DNA of 64,000 bases from Micromonospora sp. WMMA1363 (GCF_030345795.1 NZ_JAUALB010000001.1:5882001-5946000); one strand, 5' to 3'; shown: positions 40,342-49,819, counted from the stretch's first letter. The notes: a model not told the origin generated them from the letters alone. Numbers and translations: made by a program.

Positions 40342-41902
40342 GTCTGTGTAACGCCCTACTCTGTCTAACTATCGGACATCGATGGGGATACGGCCTGGGA
40401 AGAAGATGTCGAGGGAGTTGAGGGCCTGCTTCCAGCCGTGGACGCCGGCGCCCTCGACGAGACGGGGCGGTGCCTGTCGGGCCTGGGTGCGGGGCTTGCC
40501 GGCCTCGGCGGCGCGTTGGCGGGCGCGTTTGTCCTCGATATCGGCGATGGCCAGCCAGATCAGTTTGACCACGGCGTCGTCGGTGGGGAAGTGTCCACGG
40601 TTCTTGATCACTTTGCGGATCTGGTAGTTGAACGACTCGATCGCGTTGGTGGTGTAGATGATCCGCCTCACCTCGGGTGGGAAGGCCAGGAACGGGCAGA
40701 AGCGGTCCCAGGCGCGTTCCCGGACGGCGACCGCGGCGGGGTACCGCTTGCCGAGAGGGCTGTCGGCGAAGGCGAGCAGGGCGGTCTCGGCGGCCTCGAC
40801 CGTGGGCGCGGTGTAGATGTCCTTGAGGGCGGTGACCATCGCCCGCCGGTCCTTGTGGGACACGAACCGCATCGCCGCTCTGATCAGGTGCACCACGCAG
40901 GTTTGCACGGTGGTGTGCGGCCAGACGGCCTCGATCGCCTCGGGTAGGCCGGTGAGCCCGTCGCAGCAGGCGATGAGGACATCTCGTACGCCCCGGTTAC
41001 GCAGTTCGGTGCAGACCTGCATCCAGAACTTCGCGCCCTCGGTCTGCTGGACCCAGATCCCGAGGACGTGCTTGACCCCGTCAACGCCGACACCGACGAC
41101 CAGGTAGCAGGCCTTGTTGCGCACCGTGCCGCCGTCACGGACCTTCACCATCAGCGCGTCGACGTAGGCGATCGGATACACCTCATCGAGGGGCCGGGTC
41201 TGCCACGCCTTCACCTCGTCGAGGACCTCGTCGGTGATGGTGGAGATGGTGTCCGGGCCGACCTCGGTGCCGTACACCCGATGCAGATGGTGGGAGATGT
41301 CGCGTACCGTCATCCCACCCGCGTACAACGAGATGACCACATCCGACAGGCCCCCGAGACGGCGGGCGTTCTTCGGCAGCAGCACCGGGGTGAACGTGCC
41401 CGCCCGATCCCGCGGCACCTTCACCTCGACAGGTCCGACCTCGGTCCGCACCGTCTTCGGCGTGTGCCCGTTCCGCGAGTTCCCCGACCCCTTACCGGAC
41501 GGATCATGCTTGCCGTAGCCGAGATGCTCGGTCAACTCCGCCCGCAACCCACGCTCCAACACGGCCTTGACCAGTTCGGACAGGAACCCACCCGGCCCGG
41601 TCAACCGCAGCCCGTCGCCCTTGATCTGCGCCAACACCGCGTCCATCGCCTGATCGTCGACCAGGTCCGCGACCGCCTTCCGGGCGGCCCGCTTCGCGGC
41701 TTCCTCGTCGAGTACCGGCTCGGCCAGGGGCAGCCTCGGCCCGTCAGCGGAGAGCCGTTCCCGCAACCCACGCAGCTCGTCGGTGTCCACCAGGTCCTGG
41801 TCCTGCGGGTTGATCATCGACATAGTCATCACACTTGTCCTATCTGCGCCGACCGGCTCCTACCGGCCATAACGGATATTCACCTCAATCCGTTACACAG
41901 AT
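40342..41902 (-). mobile_element. IS256-family insertion sequence
   Basis: Short matching ends (GTCTGTGTAACG at 40342 and, inverted, ATCTGTGTAACGG ending at about 41902) flank an intact transposase. No target duplication is seen: the left flank is acetamidase and the right flank is a truncated IS1380 transposase. End positions are accurate to a few bases. Confidence 0.78.
40369..41832 (-). CDS. IS256-family transposase
   Basis: This intact 487-residue mutator-type transposase has the DDE residues in IAYVDALMVKVRD, VLIACCDGLTGLPEA and IIYTTNAIESFNYQIRK. The N-terminal phrase LTEHLGYGKHDPSGKGSGN is the usual DNA-binding start of this family. Several close ATG codons (41832, 41829, 41823) could serve as the start. 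It is clearly different from the second IS256 transposase at 59.2 kb. Confidence 0.95.
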   Translation of the reverse strand: MMTMSMINPQDQDLVDTDELRGLRERLSADGPRLPLAEPVLDEEAAKRAARKAVADLVDDQAMDAVLAQIKGDGLRLTGPGGFLSELVKAVLERGLRAELTEHLGYGKHDPSGKGSGNSRNGHTPKTVRTEVGPVEVKVPRDRAGTFTPVLLPKNARRLGGLSDVVISLYAGGMTVRDISHHLHRVYGTEVGPDTISTITDEVLDEVKAWQTRPLDEVYPIAYVDALMVKVRDGGTVRNKACYLVVGVGVDGVKHVLGIWVQQTEGAKFWMQVCTELRNRGVRDVLIACCDGLTGLPEAIEAVWPHTTVQTCVVHLIRAAMRFVSHKDRRAMVTALKDIYTAPTVEAAETALLAFADSPLGKRYPAAVAVRERAWDRFCPFLAFPPEVRRIIYTTNAIESFNYQIRKVIKNRGHFPTDDAVVKLIWLAIADIEDKRARQRAAEAGKPRTQARQAPPRLVEGAGVHGWKQALNSLDIFFPGRIPIDVR

Positions 41903-42850
41903 CTCTCTACAAGCCCCACGATCGTGATCGCGCACAGCGACAAGGAAGGCGCCGCGGCCACCTACAAGCACAGCTACGGGTTCCATCCGATCCTGGTGAC
42001 CTGCGACAACACCGCCGAGCTGCTCGCGGTGAAGCTGCGGCCGGGCAACGCCGGCGCGAACACGGCCGCCGATCACCTCGACGTGCTCGCCCAAGCCATC
42101 GCGCAGGTCCCCGCGCAACACCGCCGGCACCTGCTCATCCGCGGTGACTCCGCCGCGGCCACCCACGCCGTGCTCGACTGGCTTCACGAGCAGGACAGCA
42201 AGCGCGGCCGGCGGGTGGAGTACTCCCTCGGCTGGTCGATCGGCGAGACCGAACGCGCCGCCATCACCGCCCTGCCCGCCGAGGCGTGGTCGCCGGCGAT
42301 CGACGCCGACGGTGGTGTCCGTGACGGCGCCGCCGTCGCCGAACTGACCGGCCTGCTGCCTCTGCCCGGCTGGCCGGCCGGGATGCGGGTCATCGTCCGG
42401 CGGGAACGCCCCCATCCCGGCGCCCAACTGACCCTGTTCGAGCACCGGGACGGCTGGCGCTACACCGCGTTCGTCACCAACACCCCGACAGGTGTCTTGC
42501 AGTGGTTGGAGGCCCGGCACCGGGCCCATGCCCGCGTCGAGGACCGGATCCGCTGCGCCAAGGACACCGGCCTGGGTCGGCTACCCTCCCGCGAGTTCGC
42601 CATCAACGCCGCCTGGTGCACGGCTGCAGCGATCGCCGTCGACCTGATCGCCTGGCTGCAGCTCATCGGCCTCAACGGCGACCTGGCCAAGGCCGAACCG
42701 AAACGACTGCGCTACCGGATCCTGCACACCGCCGCCCGCCTCGTGCACGGCCAACGCCGCCGCTGGCTGCGCATCCCCGCCACCTGGCCCTGGGCCGCAC
42801 AGATCACCACCGCGTTCAACCGGATCACGGCCATCCCCGCCCCCGGCTGA
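41903..42850 (+). pseudogene. IS1380-family transposase, N-terminus missing
   Basis: About 315 residues align by eye with the complete transposase at 55.9-57.3 kb, starting in the catalytic segment (VIAHSDKEGAAATYKHSYGF against VICHSEKEQASKTWKKTFGY). The conserved RRERPHPGAQLTLFE, LEARHRAHARVEDRIR and LRYRILHTAARL follow. The first catalytic Asp region upstream is absent, so it cannot be active. Many differences show it is a distinct element type, not a recent copy. Confidence 0.88.
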
Positions 42851-43011
42851 CCCCGCTCAGCCACCGTCCCAACAACCCGGAGGACCCCAGGAGACCACGC
42901 CCGCCGCCGCGACAGACGGCCCGCCACCATGCCCGGAACCAGGCCACATCGACCAACAGCGACCAGACGTGCCGGGCCGAAGGAGCCGGCGTCAGGCGCG
43001 AATCATCGAGG
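41903..43011 (+). mobile_element. truncated IS1380-family element
   Basis: Only the 3' two thirds remain. The right end near 43011 (GCGAATCATCGAGG) resembles the corresponding end of the complete IS1380 element at 55.8 kb. The left end is cut by the IS256 element. Confidence 0.75.
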
Positions 43012-43059
43012 CTGACAGCCATAGCGATTCCGGTTCGGGCGCTGACTTGTCGGAGCAGG

Positions 43060-43617
43060 CTACGAGCGGTTTTCGCTGTTGGTTGACCCGATCACAGAGA
43101 TCAGGCGGACGTGAATCGCTGCCCAAGCAACGCCAAGAGCAATGCCAAGAGGGCCTACGAGCGGGTATGGCCACCCCTTGGCCAACTCTATTGCCGCTGT
43201 GACGTCAGGGGCCGAGGGCTTTGCCGATGCGTCTCTCAGCACATTCCCCTGAAGATCGGATATAGACGCGCTCTGCCAGACCAGGTAGACGAGATAGGAA
43301 AGAAAGCCAAGCCCAAAGATGACGGACCAGCGCAGAGTTGCCGACGGCAATTTCGACCTGTGGTGGCGAAGTTCGAGCCATGTCGCCAATATTGAAATAG
43401 CAACTGCCCCGGCACCGACGACGAACGCCCACATAGAAACAGAGCCATACCGCAGCACGAGACGCGTCAGCGCTTCATACGATGTGGCCGACGGCGCTTG
43501 CACGTATAGGGATGAATAGGCCGCAGTCTGGATGAGCAGGGCAAGTATGAACAATGCGGCCATTGCAATGCCGGTCGCGCCAGCTCCACTCAGTCCAATC
43601 CGACGAAGTGTCCGCAT
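43060..43617 (-). CDS. uncharacterised membrane protein
   Basis: This 185-residue protein has four predicted membrane helices (near residues 15-35, 62-82, 98-115 and 155-175) and a polar loop between the third and fourth (WQSASISDLQGNVLRDASAK). The ATG at 43617 has GAGGTGA three bases upstream. Base composition is lower in GC than the chromosomal half, indicating foreign origin. I recognise no family. Confidence 0.7.
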   Translation of the reverse strand: MRTLRRIGLSGAGATGIAMAALFILALLIQTAAYSSLYVQAPSATSYEALTRLVLRYGSVSMWAFVVGAGAVAISILATWLELRHHRSKLPSATLRWSVIFGLGFLSYLVYLVWQSASISDLQGNVLRDASAKPSAPDVTAAIELAKGWPYPLVGPLGIALGVAWAAIHVRLISVIGSTNSENRS

Positions 43618-44371
43618 TAGTCACCTCGAGTCAAAGCGTTGGGTGCAGGCACTCAGGTTCGCGATTTTGTGCGACGCGTTAGCGGGCTATCGGCGTAGGC
43701 CACTAATATAAGAGAGGCTATCCGGTTGGCGCGGGAGTGTCAAGGTGAGCTAGGGGATGACAGGATCCCAATCCTCTCGGCTGCACTTCGCGCTCCTTCG
43801 CTTTTCGGTTCCCCAGGCCTAATTCCCAGCTGTTTGATTAGTTAGTAATCCTGCCGCATTTGCCCGCATTTGCCGGGGTGCGGCATCTTTGCCGCTACGC
43901 AGTGAGCTTGGTTGGTCATGTATTGGTCATGTACCGGCTTCGGCGGTGCCGCCGTCACCGCGACCAAAGCTCTCGTGGCCCACGCCAACAAACCTCGCCG
44001 TCACCGCCGAGCAGCTAAAGAAGAGGCCGCGAGCCCGGGCGGGACGAGAGCAGCGCCGGACGCCATTACTACCAAAGACGAGCTGCCACCAGGGAGGCTC
44101 CGGATCCCCGGGCCCGTCCGCATCGAGCCCGGACGAGGTGCTCCTGGGCGGAAGTGTCGCGCCGCCATTACGTCAGTACCACCCCATGGTGGCATCTATC
44201 AATGCCTACCAGGAGTGAGATTCCCAACACGGAATGTTGTTGACCACCCATAGATCGTCTTGGACGATCAAGCCATCGCGATCTATGCGGGGAGATCTGT
44301 GATCCGAAACAGCGGGAGGGCCATTCAAAACTCGGTCGACACCCATGGATGTCACGTTGAGTGAGGTTCGA
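43618..44371. other. intergenic region of remnants and short repeats
   Basis: No gene is supported in these 750 bases. Visible features are a duplicated TTGGTCATGTA (43911-43937), GCATTTGCC repeats (about 43855-43875), the inverted repeat GATCGTC-TTG-GACGATC at 44253-44269, and a 25-base stretch at 44314-44338 resembling the terminus of the neighbouring IS5 element. Two overlapping frames of about 110 codons at 43.9-44.25 kb lack codon bias. Confidence 0.6.
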
Positions 44372-45290
44372 GGGTGCCCGTGACCCGGGTTGACTGTCCG
44401 GAGTAGACGCAGCGGCTGGGATCCGATAGATCAGCTTTGTGTGGAAGTTGATCGAGGGTCAGCCGCTGCGCTGTGAAAGTATGACAGGACTCCCGACCGA
44501 CCGGCTCGCTGACCTGATCGGCCGGGTTCGCGAGATCGTGGGCGATGAGTGGGAGAAGCCGCCGGTCGGGCGTCCGCACGTGTTGCCGCTGGCCACGGCG
44601 GTGATCGCGGTGCTGTTCGGACTCCGGCACAACATGCCCGACGAGGTCCTCGGCGAGGTGTTCGGCTGTTCGCAGGCCACGATCACCCGCTATCACCAGA
44701 TCCTGCAGCCGATCCTGCGCTGGGTCACCCGTCCTGAGGTCGACCAGCGCCTGGAGCAGACCCGCCGTGACGGTGTGCTGGTTGACGGGTTCGTCGCCCC
44801 GGTCGGCGAACGCGAGTCCTACCACGGACTGTTCTCCGGCAAGAAACACCTGTCAGGGCAGAACGTGCAGGTCATCGCCAACCTCGATGGCCGCGTCGCC
44901 GACGTCGGCGAACCCGTCAACGGCGCCCGCCACGACGCGGCGGCGTTCTTCATCTCCGGCATCGCCGAACGCTGGGCCAGCCACCTCACCGACGGACCAG
45001 GCATGATCGGCGACGGCGGCTACCAGGGCACCGGCCCGATCACCCCGCACAAGAAACCACCCGGTGGGGAACTGACCGCCCAGCAAAAGGCGTACAACTA
45101 CAGCGTCAACCGGCTCCGCGCCGCCGTCGAACGCGCCATCAGTCATCTGAAGAACTGGAAGATCCTCAAGACCGGCTACCACCGGATCATGACCGACTTC
45201 CCCGACGTGTTACGCACCGCCACCGCCCTGGAGATCTTCAGAACCGCCGCACCCGGGTTTTGAATGACCCTCCGGGTCTCAGGCACTCCT
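44372..45290 (+). mobile_element. IS5-family insertion sequence, about 920 bp
   Basis: An imperfect terminal repeat (GGGTGCCCGTGACCCGGG at the left; GGAGTGCCTGAGACCCGGA on the opposite strand at the right) brackets one transposase gene. Boundaries are good to a few bases. No target duplication could be assigned. Confidence 0.75.
44439..45263 (+). CDS. IS5-family DDE transposase (DDE_Tnp_4 type)
   Basis: This 274-residue transposase is apparently complete. A helix-turn-helix (VLGEVFGCSQATITRYHQIL) precedes the nuclease core with Asp in GVLVDGFVAPVG, Asp in MIGDGGYQGTGP and the Glu region LRAAVERAISHLKNWK. The GTG start lies just inside the left terminal repeat, as is common in this group. Confidence 0.92.
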   Translation: MWKLIEGQPLRCESMTGLPTDRLADLIGRVREIVGDEWEKPPVGRPHVLPLATAVIAVLFGLRHNMPDEVLGEVFGCSQATITRYHQILQPILRWVTRPEVDQRLEQTRRDGVLVDGFVAPVGERESYHGLFSGKKHLSGQNVQVIANLDGRVADVGEPVNGARHDAAAFFISGIAERWASHLTDGPGMIGDGGYQGTGPITPHKKPPGGELTAQQKAYNYSVNRLRAAVERAISHLKNWKILKTGYHRIMTDFPDVLRTATALEIFRTAAPGF

Positions 45291-45373
45291 ATGGGTCACT
45301 CCATCCATCGGCCGGCCGGTGCCTGCTGAACGAATGCAGTTGCGTACCGGTCCTGTTCGGAAAGGATCCGGCT

Positions 45374-47170
45374 ATGCAGAACGGCGCACTTGTCTTGCGT
45401 CGAAGGCGGTGGAAGCTGTTTGTTGCGACATTCGTCGCGCTGATGGTCTCCATGGCAGGAGTCATCACTACAGCAGGATCAGCAAGGGCGGGCGTCTCCG
45501 ATCCCTTAGCTTTGGGGCAAGCCACTGAAGGCGACGGCAGAGTCCTCGGCGTGCTTGCCACCACCACCGGTACTCGCGTGAAGGCGGTGAACTATCAAGT
45601 CGGCACTGGTGCCGCCGTCGCGATGCAGCGTTGGACGTTCGAAAGGGTATCGGTCGGGGGTCCAGCGCCCGAGACGACTTACCGGATCCGAAACGCGGCA
45701 TCTGACCTGTGCCTGGAAAAGTCGATTAGCGGCGGCGACGTGAGTGGCGCCGTAGTGCACCTCGCCACCTGCGCCTCGGTGACCCACCAGTACTGGTACA
45801 CGCCAGCGGAGCCCACCTACCCCGGTTACACGCTCCGCAGCATGCGGGACAACCGCTGCCTCGACGTCGCCCTACCCGATGACGGTGCCGACGTCGATGT
45901 ATGGACCTGCTACAGCTTTGGCAGCCAACTATGGAAAATCCGGTACGGAGTGCTCGACTGCGAGGAAGGCCCTCACACCGTACTGTGTCTTCGGCCAACC
46001 GAGCGCATCAAGGGCCTGATCGGAACCTGGAAGCATCAGCCCGTTCAGTTCACTGGCCCCGACTACAACCGCCTGTCCAACTTCATGTTGTGGAAGACCT
46101 CGAGAGACTCCGGTGAGGATACGGCGTCGGAATACTTCGAGATGGGCTGGCAGGCCGATTACGACGATCTCACGGCTTCGACTACCCACACCGCCTACTG
46201 GGTGGAAAGCAGCGACAAGTCCTACGAGTGGCACAGCCTGGCGACGGAACCTGGTGGAGATGCCGCCAACGGTATGACCCACACGTACATGACCTTGGCA
46301 AACGACGAGGGGCAATGGGACATATTTTTCGACTTTAACGTTGTCGGGACGACTACGGCGGCAGAGGGCGGTCGAGCCAACTACATCGAGAATGGGATCT
46401 ACTCGTACTTCGATGGCCAGATTGTTCTCGCCACAGGCTTCCAGAACCGCCCACAAATCATGACCACCAACGAAGTGTTCCGCCGCATATACGTGGGCGA
46501 AAGTGGCATCTTCGCCAACGCCGCTTGCCATGCCCCGCCGAATGACCCATCGTACGGCGGAATCGCAGAGCCGCCGGAGTGCTACCAGCACACCCTGGCA
46601 ACCCGCCAAGGCAACAACGTCCTGGAGGTCGACCACTTCACGATCGAAAAGCCGCAGGGCACGACCCTTGCGCTTCCAGACCCCGCCCCCCGCCAGGTCG
46701 GTGAAGGCTTCGTAAACGGAGTAGACCAGGCCGCGCTGGCCGACTGCCTGCAGTCACAGGCCGCAGGCGCGTCATGCCTGCGCACCGTCCCGGGGCTGGC
46801 AGAGTGCGTCGCCGCCCGTGCCATCTGCAACGGCCTAGACGCCGGCGACCGCCGGCAGCGAGACCACGTCGAGCGGCCGAAGCGAGTACAGGACCTGGTG
46901 GACCGCCTGCTGGCCGGCAGCACAGGGGAAGACCTCGCACCGGCGCGGGCCGCAAACATCCGCGCCGGGGCATACACCGCCGCGACCGGGAAAGCCATCC
47001 ACGGCGTCAGGGCCGACGACACCATCCTGGTCCTCAGCGGCGACGACAGGGTCAAGGATCGCCGAGCATCCGACGGGAAGCTCTACAGCGGCTATCGAGC
47101 GGCGTTCCGCGCGGACACTGGAGGGCTGCTGCACGTCTGCCTGGGCGACACCTGCCGATCCATGGCGTAG
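45374..47170 (+). CDS. secreted lectin-like protein (ricin-type beta-trefoil plus unknown domains)
   Basis: This 598-residue exported protein has a signal peptide with RRRRWKLFVATFVALMVSMAG, cut near SARA-GV. A beta-trefoil lectin fold follows (about 40-195), with the Q-x-W repeats QRWTFERV, QYWYTPAE and QLWKIRYG and cysteine pairs. The middle (about 210-430; LSNFMLWKTSRDSGE, QWDIFFDFNVVG) is Trp- and Tyr-rich and unassigned. The C-terminus (about 450-598) is charged with a few cysteines. The start has GGAAAGGA upstream. GC content is below the chromosomal average. It precedes a secreted nuclease by 30 bases. Confidence 0.78.
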   Translation: MQNGALVLRRRRWKLFVATFVALMVSMAGVITTAGSARAGVSDPLALGQATEGDGRVLGVLATTTGTRVKAVNYQVGTGAAVAMQRWTFERVSVGGPAPETTYRIRNAASDLCLEKSISGGDVSGAVVHLATCASVTHQYWYTPAEPTYPGYTLRSMRDNRCLDVALPDDGADVDVWTCYSFGSQLWKIRYGVLDCEEGPHTVLCLRPTERIKGLIGTWKHQPVQFTGPDYNRLSNFMLWKTSRDSGEDTASEYFEMGWQADYDDLTASTTHTAYWVESSDKSYEWHSLATEPGGDAANGMTHTYMTLANDEGQWDIFFDFNVVGTTTAAEGGRANYIENGIYSYFDGQIVLATGFQNRPQIMTTNEVFRRIYVGESGIFANAACHAPPNDPSYGGIAEPPECYQHTLATRQGNNVLEVDHFTIEKPQGTTLALPDPAPRQVGEGFVNGVDQAALADCLQSQAAGASCLRTVPGLAECVAARAICNGLDAGDRRQRDHVERPKRVQDLVDRLLAGSTGEDLAPARAANIRAGAYTAATGKAIHGVRADDTILVLSGDDRVKDRRASDGKLYSGYRAAFRADTGGLLHVCLGDTCRSMA

Positions 47171-47200
47171 CACGTTGCGAAAGCTGAGGGAGAAAACGGC

Positions 47201-48355
47201 ATGAAGAGGCATTCGGCCAGCGTGGTCAAGGCGCTGGCCTGCGTACTGGTAATCATCGCTGCTGTCGCCCTGCCTGCACCGGCTTCGGCGACCCCGACTC
47301 ATAGGCCTAGCGCACTGGCCACTATGGCAGACGACTTCAGAACCGACTGCGAGGCCCACCCGGCCGAAGCGGCATCACTACGGGGTTGGGCGCGTAGCAG
47401 GTTCGAGTTGTGCCACCACTACGACCGGTCGCTCAACCTCTACCGCGACACCGGCGAATACCTCGGACGCGTCGAGTACGACCTGTGGGTCCTCGGGTTC
47501 GCCTACGACGGCAGCCGCCGGGTCGACTACCTTGCCAGCCTGGAGAACGTGGGAATCTCCCAGCAGCTCAACGCGGAGATCGGCTATCTCACCGTGACTA
47601 TGTCAGGGTGCCAGACATCAAATGTGACCTGCTCCGGGGCGACATCCCGCTCCGACAACATCCCCGGCTGGTTCGGAGTGCCCCACATGGCGTCGATATC
47701 GGCCACCTCACCGAACGATACGGGAGCGCCCCCCTACCAGACGGTCGACCTCCTAGCCCAGTTCGAGGTGCTCGTCGAATACCGAGACGGACGCACCATA
47801 CCCTACAGCGAGAACAGCGCTCTCAGTTCCGTCCGCTTCGACTCCGCCCGAACGGCACTGGGTAACGGCAAGTACCACGGAACCGTCTTCACCGACTACG
47901 TGCCCACGCTGGAGTTGAGCATGCGCGCCGGCAGCGACCACCTGCAGGAGGCCCGCCACGTGCGCGACGCGCTGCAATACCCGGAGCGTACGTTCCCCAG
48001 CCGCATAGGCAAGAGCGTCCCCGGCGGCAGCGCCGACCGACCGCTGCACCGCCTGATGGATTCCACCCTCCGAGGGCGCAACCACAGCGCGTCGGTCGAG
48101 ATCTGTGGGGACGTCTGGGGAACGGACTACACGACCGGCGGACTGCAGTGCGACGAGTATCCGTTCCAGTCCACGTATGAGGGATCGTGGACGTCAACAA
48201 TCGGCGAGGGCGCGAGTGACACAAGCCTGTGGCAGGGCTCGGCCCGACCGATCGACGGTACGCACAATCAGCAGGGCGGCACCCATCTGGCGAACTTCTA
48301 CGGGGCCAACCGGCTGCTCGACCGCGACGCCTTCCTCGTCACCGTTCTGACATAG
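47201..48355 (+). CDS. secreted NucA/NucB-type deoxyribonuclease domain protein
   Basis: This 384-residue protein has a signal peptide (VKALACVLVIIAAVALPAPA, cut after ASA). The N-terminal 270 residues are unassigned. The last 100 carry the hallmarks of the NucA/NucB extracellular nuclease family: SVEICGDVWG, LQCDEYPFQSTYEG (the D-E-x-P catalytic segment) and GGTHLANFYGANRLLDRDAF. Such enzymes digest extracellular or target-cell DNA. AAAGCTGAGGGAGAAAACGGC upstream of the ATG gives a binding site (GAGGGAG). It is in an operon with the lectin-like gene. Confidence 0.75.
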   Translation: MKRHSASVVKALACVLVIIAAVALPAPASATPTHRPSALATMADDFRTDCEAHPAEAASLRGWARSRFELCHHYDRSLNLYRDTGEYLGRVEYDLWVLGFAYDGSRRVDYLASLENVGISQQLNAEIGYLTVTMSGCQTSNVTCSGATSRSDNIPGWFGVPHMASISATSPNDTGAPPYQTVDLLAQFEVLVEYRDGRTIPYSENSALSSVRFDSARTALGNGKYHGTVFTDYVPTLELSMRAGSDHLQEARHVRDALQYPERTFPSRIGKSVPGGSADRPLHRLMDSTLRGRNHSASVEICGDVWGTDYTTGGLQCDEYPFQSTYEGSWTSTIGEGASDTSLWQGSARPIDGTHNQQGGTHLANFYGANRLLDRDAFLVTVLT

Positions 48356-48367
48356 TGGGAATCGGCC

Positions 48368-48411
48368 GGCCCCGAGCCCGCCCAGAGCACCAAGCGCTCC
48401 GGCTCGGGGCC
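48368..48411 (+). terminator. probable hairpin terminator after the nuclease gene
   Basis: GGCCCCGAGCC (48368-48378) pairs perfectly with GGCTCGGGGCC (48401-48411) across a 22-base loop, 13 bases after the stop. There is no T-run, as is common in high-GC actinobacteria. Confidence 0.55.
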
Positions 48412-48432
48412 CTAGCCGACGTAGACGTCCAA

Positions 48433-49315
48433 GAGGATTATTCAGCGAGCATTCGATAGAAGTGTAGGCCGATGACGCAGGAGATGGTTTCGGTGAAGGT
48501 CTCCAGCGGCCTGCGGTAGTCGGTGTGCATGATCCGCCAGGTCTTGAAGTTCGCGATCACCTGCTCGACAATCCAACGAATTCTATTGACCTGATGATTG
48601 TATTCTTTCTGCCACTCCGTGAGTTCACCGCCCTGCGGCTTCTTGTAAGGAGTGATCATGTCGTTTCCGACGTAGCCCTTGTCGCCCACCCAGTTCGCGG
48701 GATCGAGGGTGACGAGGGCGCCGGATTCGTTGATCGAGTGGGAGTCGTGGCGGTTGCCGGTGACCGGATCGGAGATCCAGACGAGCCTGCCATCGAGTGT
48801 GCAGCACACTTGTACGCTCATTCCGGTAATCTTGTGTTTCCCCGAGAATAGCTCCTTGCAGGACCGCCACGACCAGCACGGTAACAGGGTGCCGTCCACC
48901 ACGTACTGCACGTGCGGGCTCAGATCGCCGGCCACCGGCACGCACTCGGTCAACGCCCGTTTGATCAAGGGTGTGACGCGGGCGATCGCCCGGGAAATCG
49001 TCGACTGGGAGACGCCGAAGGATTCGGCGATCTCTGCTTGGACCCGATTTCTTCGCATATAGGTCAGCGTAACAACGACGGAGCGGTAAAGGCCGAGAAT
49101 TGGAGGCCAAGGCTTCGCGTCCGCACCTTCGGCGGCTGCGTTCACAAGGATGCACAGGTCGCGGATCTGATTTCGGGTGAGCCCGGTGGTATGATACAAG
49201 TTCGGCGGTTCGCTTTTCGTGTGGTGCTGTGTGGAACTTCATCCTACTAAAAGCGGACCGTCTTCCATTCTTGGGGTTCCACTATGCATTCTTGGAGCCT
49301 CGCTGAATAACCCTC
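48433..49315 (-). mobile_element. IS5-family 883-bp element, copy 1, with 3-bp target duplication
   Basis: The 17-base ends read GAGGNTTATTCAGCGAG on both sides. The element is flanked by CAA at 48430-48432 and CAA at 49316-49318. Copy 2 (49887-50769) has the same length and opposite orientation and is almost identical; I noted one difference in the non-coding part (CCCCAAG against CCCAAAG). Confidence 0.92.
48438..49199 (-). CDS. IS5-family transposase (883-bp element, copy 1)
   Basis: This 253-residue protein is identical to the copy at 50.0 kb. The helix-turn-helix VQAEIAESFGVSQSTISRAI is followed by the DDE core: Asp in VQYVVDGTLLPCW, Asp in NWVGDKGYVGNDM and Glu in IRWIVEQVIANFKTW. The listed start is a TTG, which has weak upstream signals. 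The stop TAA is formed by the terminal repeat itself. Confidence 0.92.
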   Translation of the reverse strand: MYHTTGLTRNQIRDLCILVNAAAEGADAKPWPPILGLYRSVVVTLTYMRRNRVQAEIAESFGVSQSTISRAIARVTPLIKRALTECVPVAGDLSPHVQYVVDGTLLPCWSWRSCKELFSGKHKITGMSVQVCCTLDGRLVWISDPVTGNRHDSHSINESGALVTLDPANWVGDKGYVGNDMITPYKKPQGGELTEWQKEYNHQVNRIRWIVEQVIANFKTWRIMHTDYRRPLETFTETISCVIGLHFYRMLAE

Positions 49316-49333
49316 CAAGATGGGAGAAGATTC

Positions 49334-49819
49334 GTGGAGGCCCAGTTAACCTTCACTCCGGACTACGCCTTCTTCACCCTCCGCGATCCAGAGCACGACG
49401 CCGCCGTAAACTCGGCTGCAGCGATCGCCGCAGCACGCAGGGATGTCGCCGCGAGTACCGGCTACGAGGTCTACGTCTGCTGCGCGCAGGACCGCCTCGC
49501 CGTCCATGCAACGGTGTCGGACTCTCCGCCCTCGGACACGACTTGGTGGCAGATCGTTCACGGCCTGCGACTCGCCTGCCCCAGCGGCGAGCTACGCCTC
49601 GGCGATGTGACAGGACAGGCGACAGCGATCACGCTTCCGAGCGGCCCCGGCCCGTATGAGGTCGATGTCTACCATCGCAGCCGGGAAACTGCCGTGCGAC
49701 GCATCAATGAGCTGAGACAGCAGTCGCCGAATGGCCGGCTCAACGAGGACGACTTAGCTCGCCACGGCGGCGTCGAGGAATACCACATGTATCTCCGTCC
49801 TGCGCCCGAAAGTTCCTGA
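49334..49819 (+). CDS. uncharacterised small protein, possible Nin/ComJ-like nuclease inhibitor
   Basis: The product is a 161-residue cytosolic protein without signal or membrane segment. It opens with a beta strand (QLTFTPDYAFFTLRD), then a helix, then strands ending LPSGPGPYEVDVYHRSRE, a layout like Bacillus Nin (ComJ), the inhibitor of NucA. I see no sure sequence match. The GTG start has GGGAGAAG upstream. With the 883-bp element and one 3-bp duplicate removed, this gene lies about 93 bases after the NucA/NucB-like gene in the same direction, which fits an immunity or inhibitor role. Confidence 0.6.
   Translation: MEAQLTFTPDYAFFTLRDPEHDAAVNSAAAIAAARRDVAASTGYEVYVCCAQDRLAVHATVSDSPPSDTTWWQIVHGLRLACPSGELRLGDVTGQATAITLPSGPGPYEVDVYHRSRETAVRRINELRQQSPNGRLNEDDLARHGGVEEYHMYLRPAPESS

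Noticed and set aside
43889..44253. Two overlapping plus-strand frames of about 110 codons
   Set aside because: Third-position bias is weak and there is no ribosome binding site or recognisable protein. The region looks like inter-element debris.
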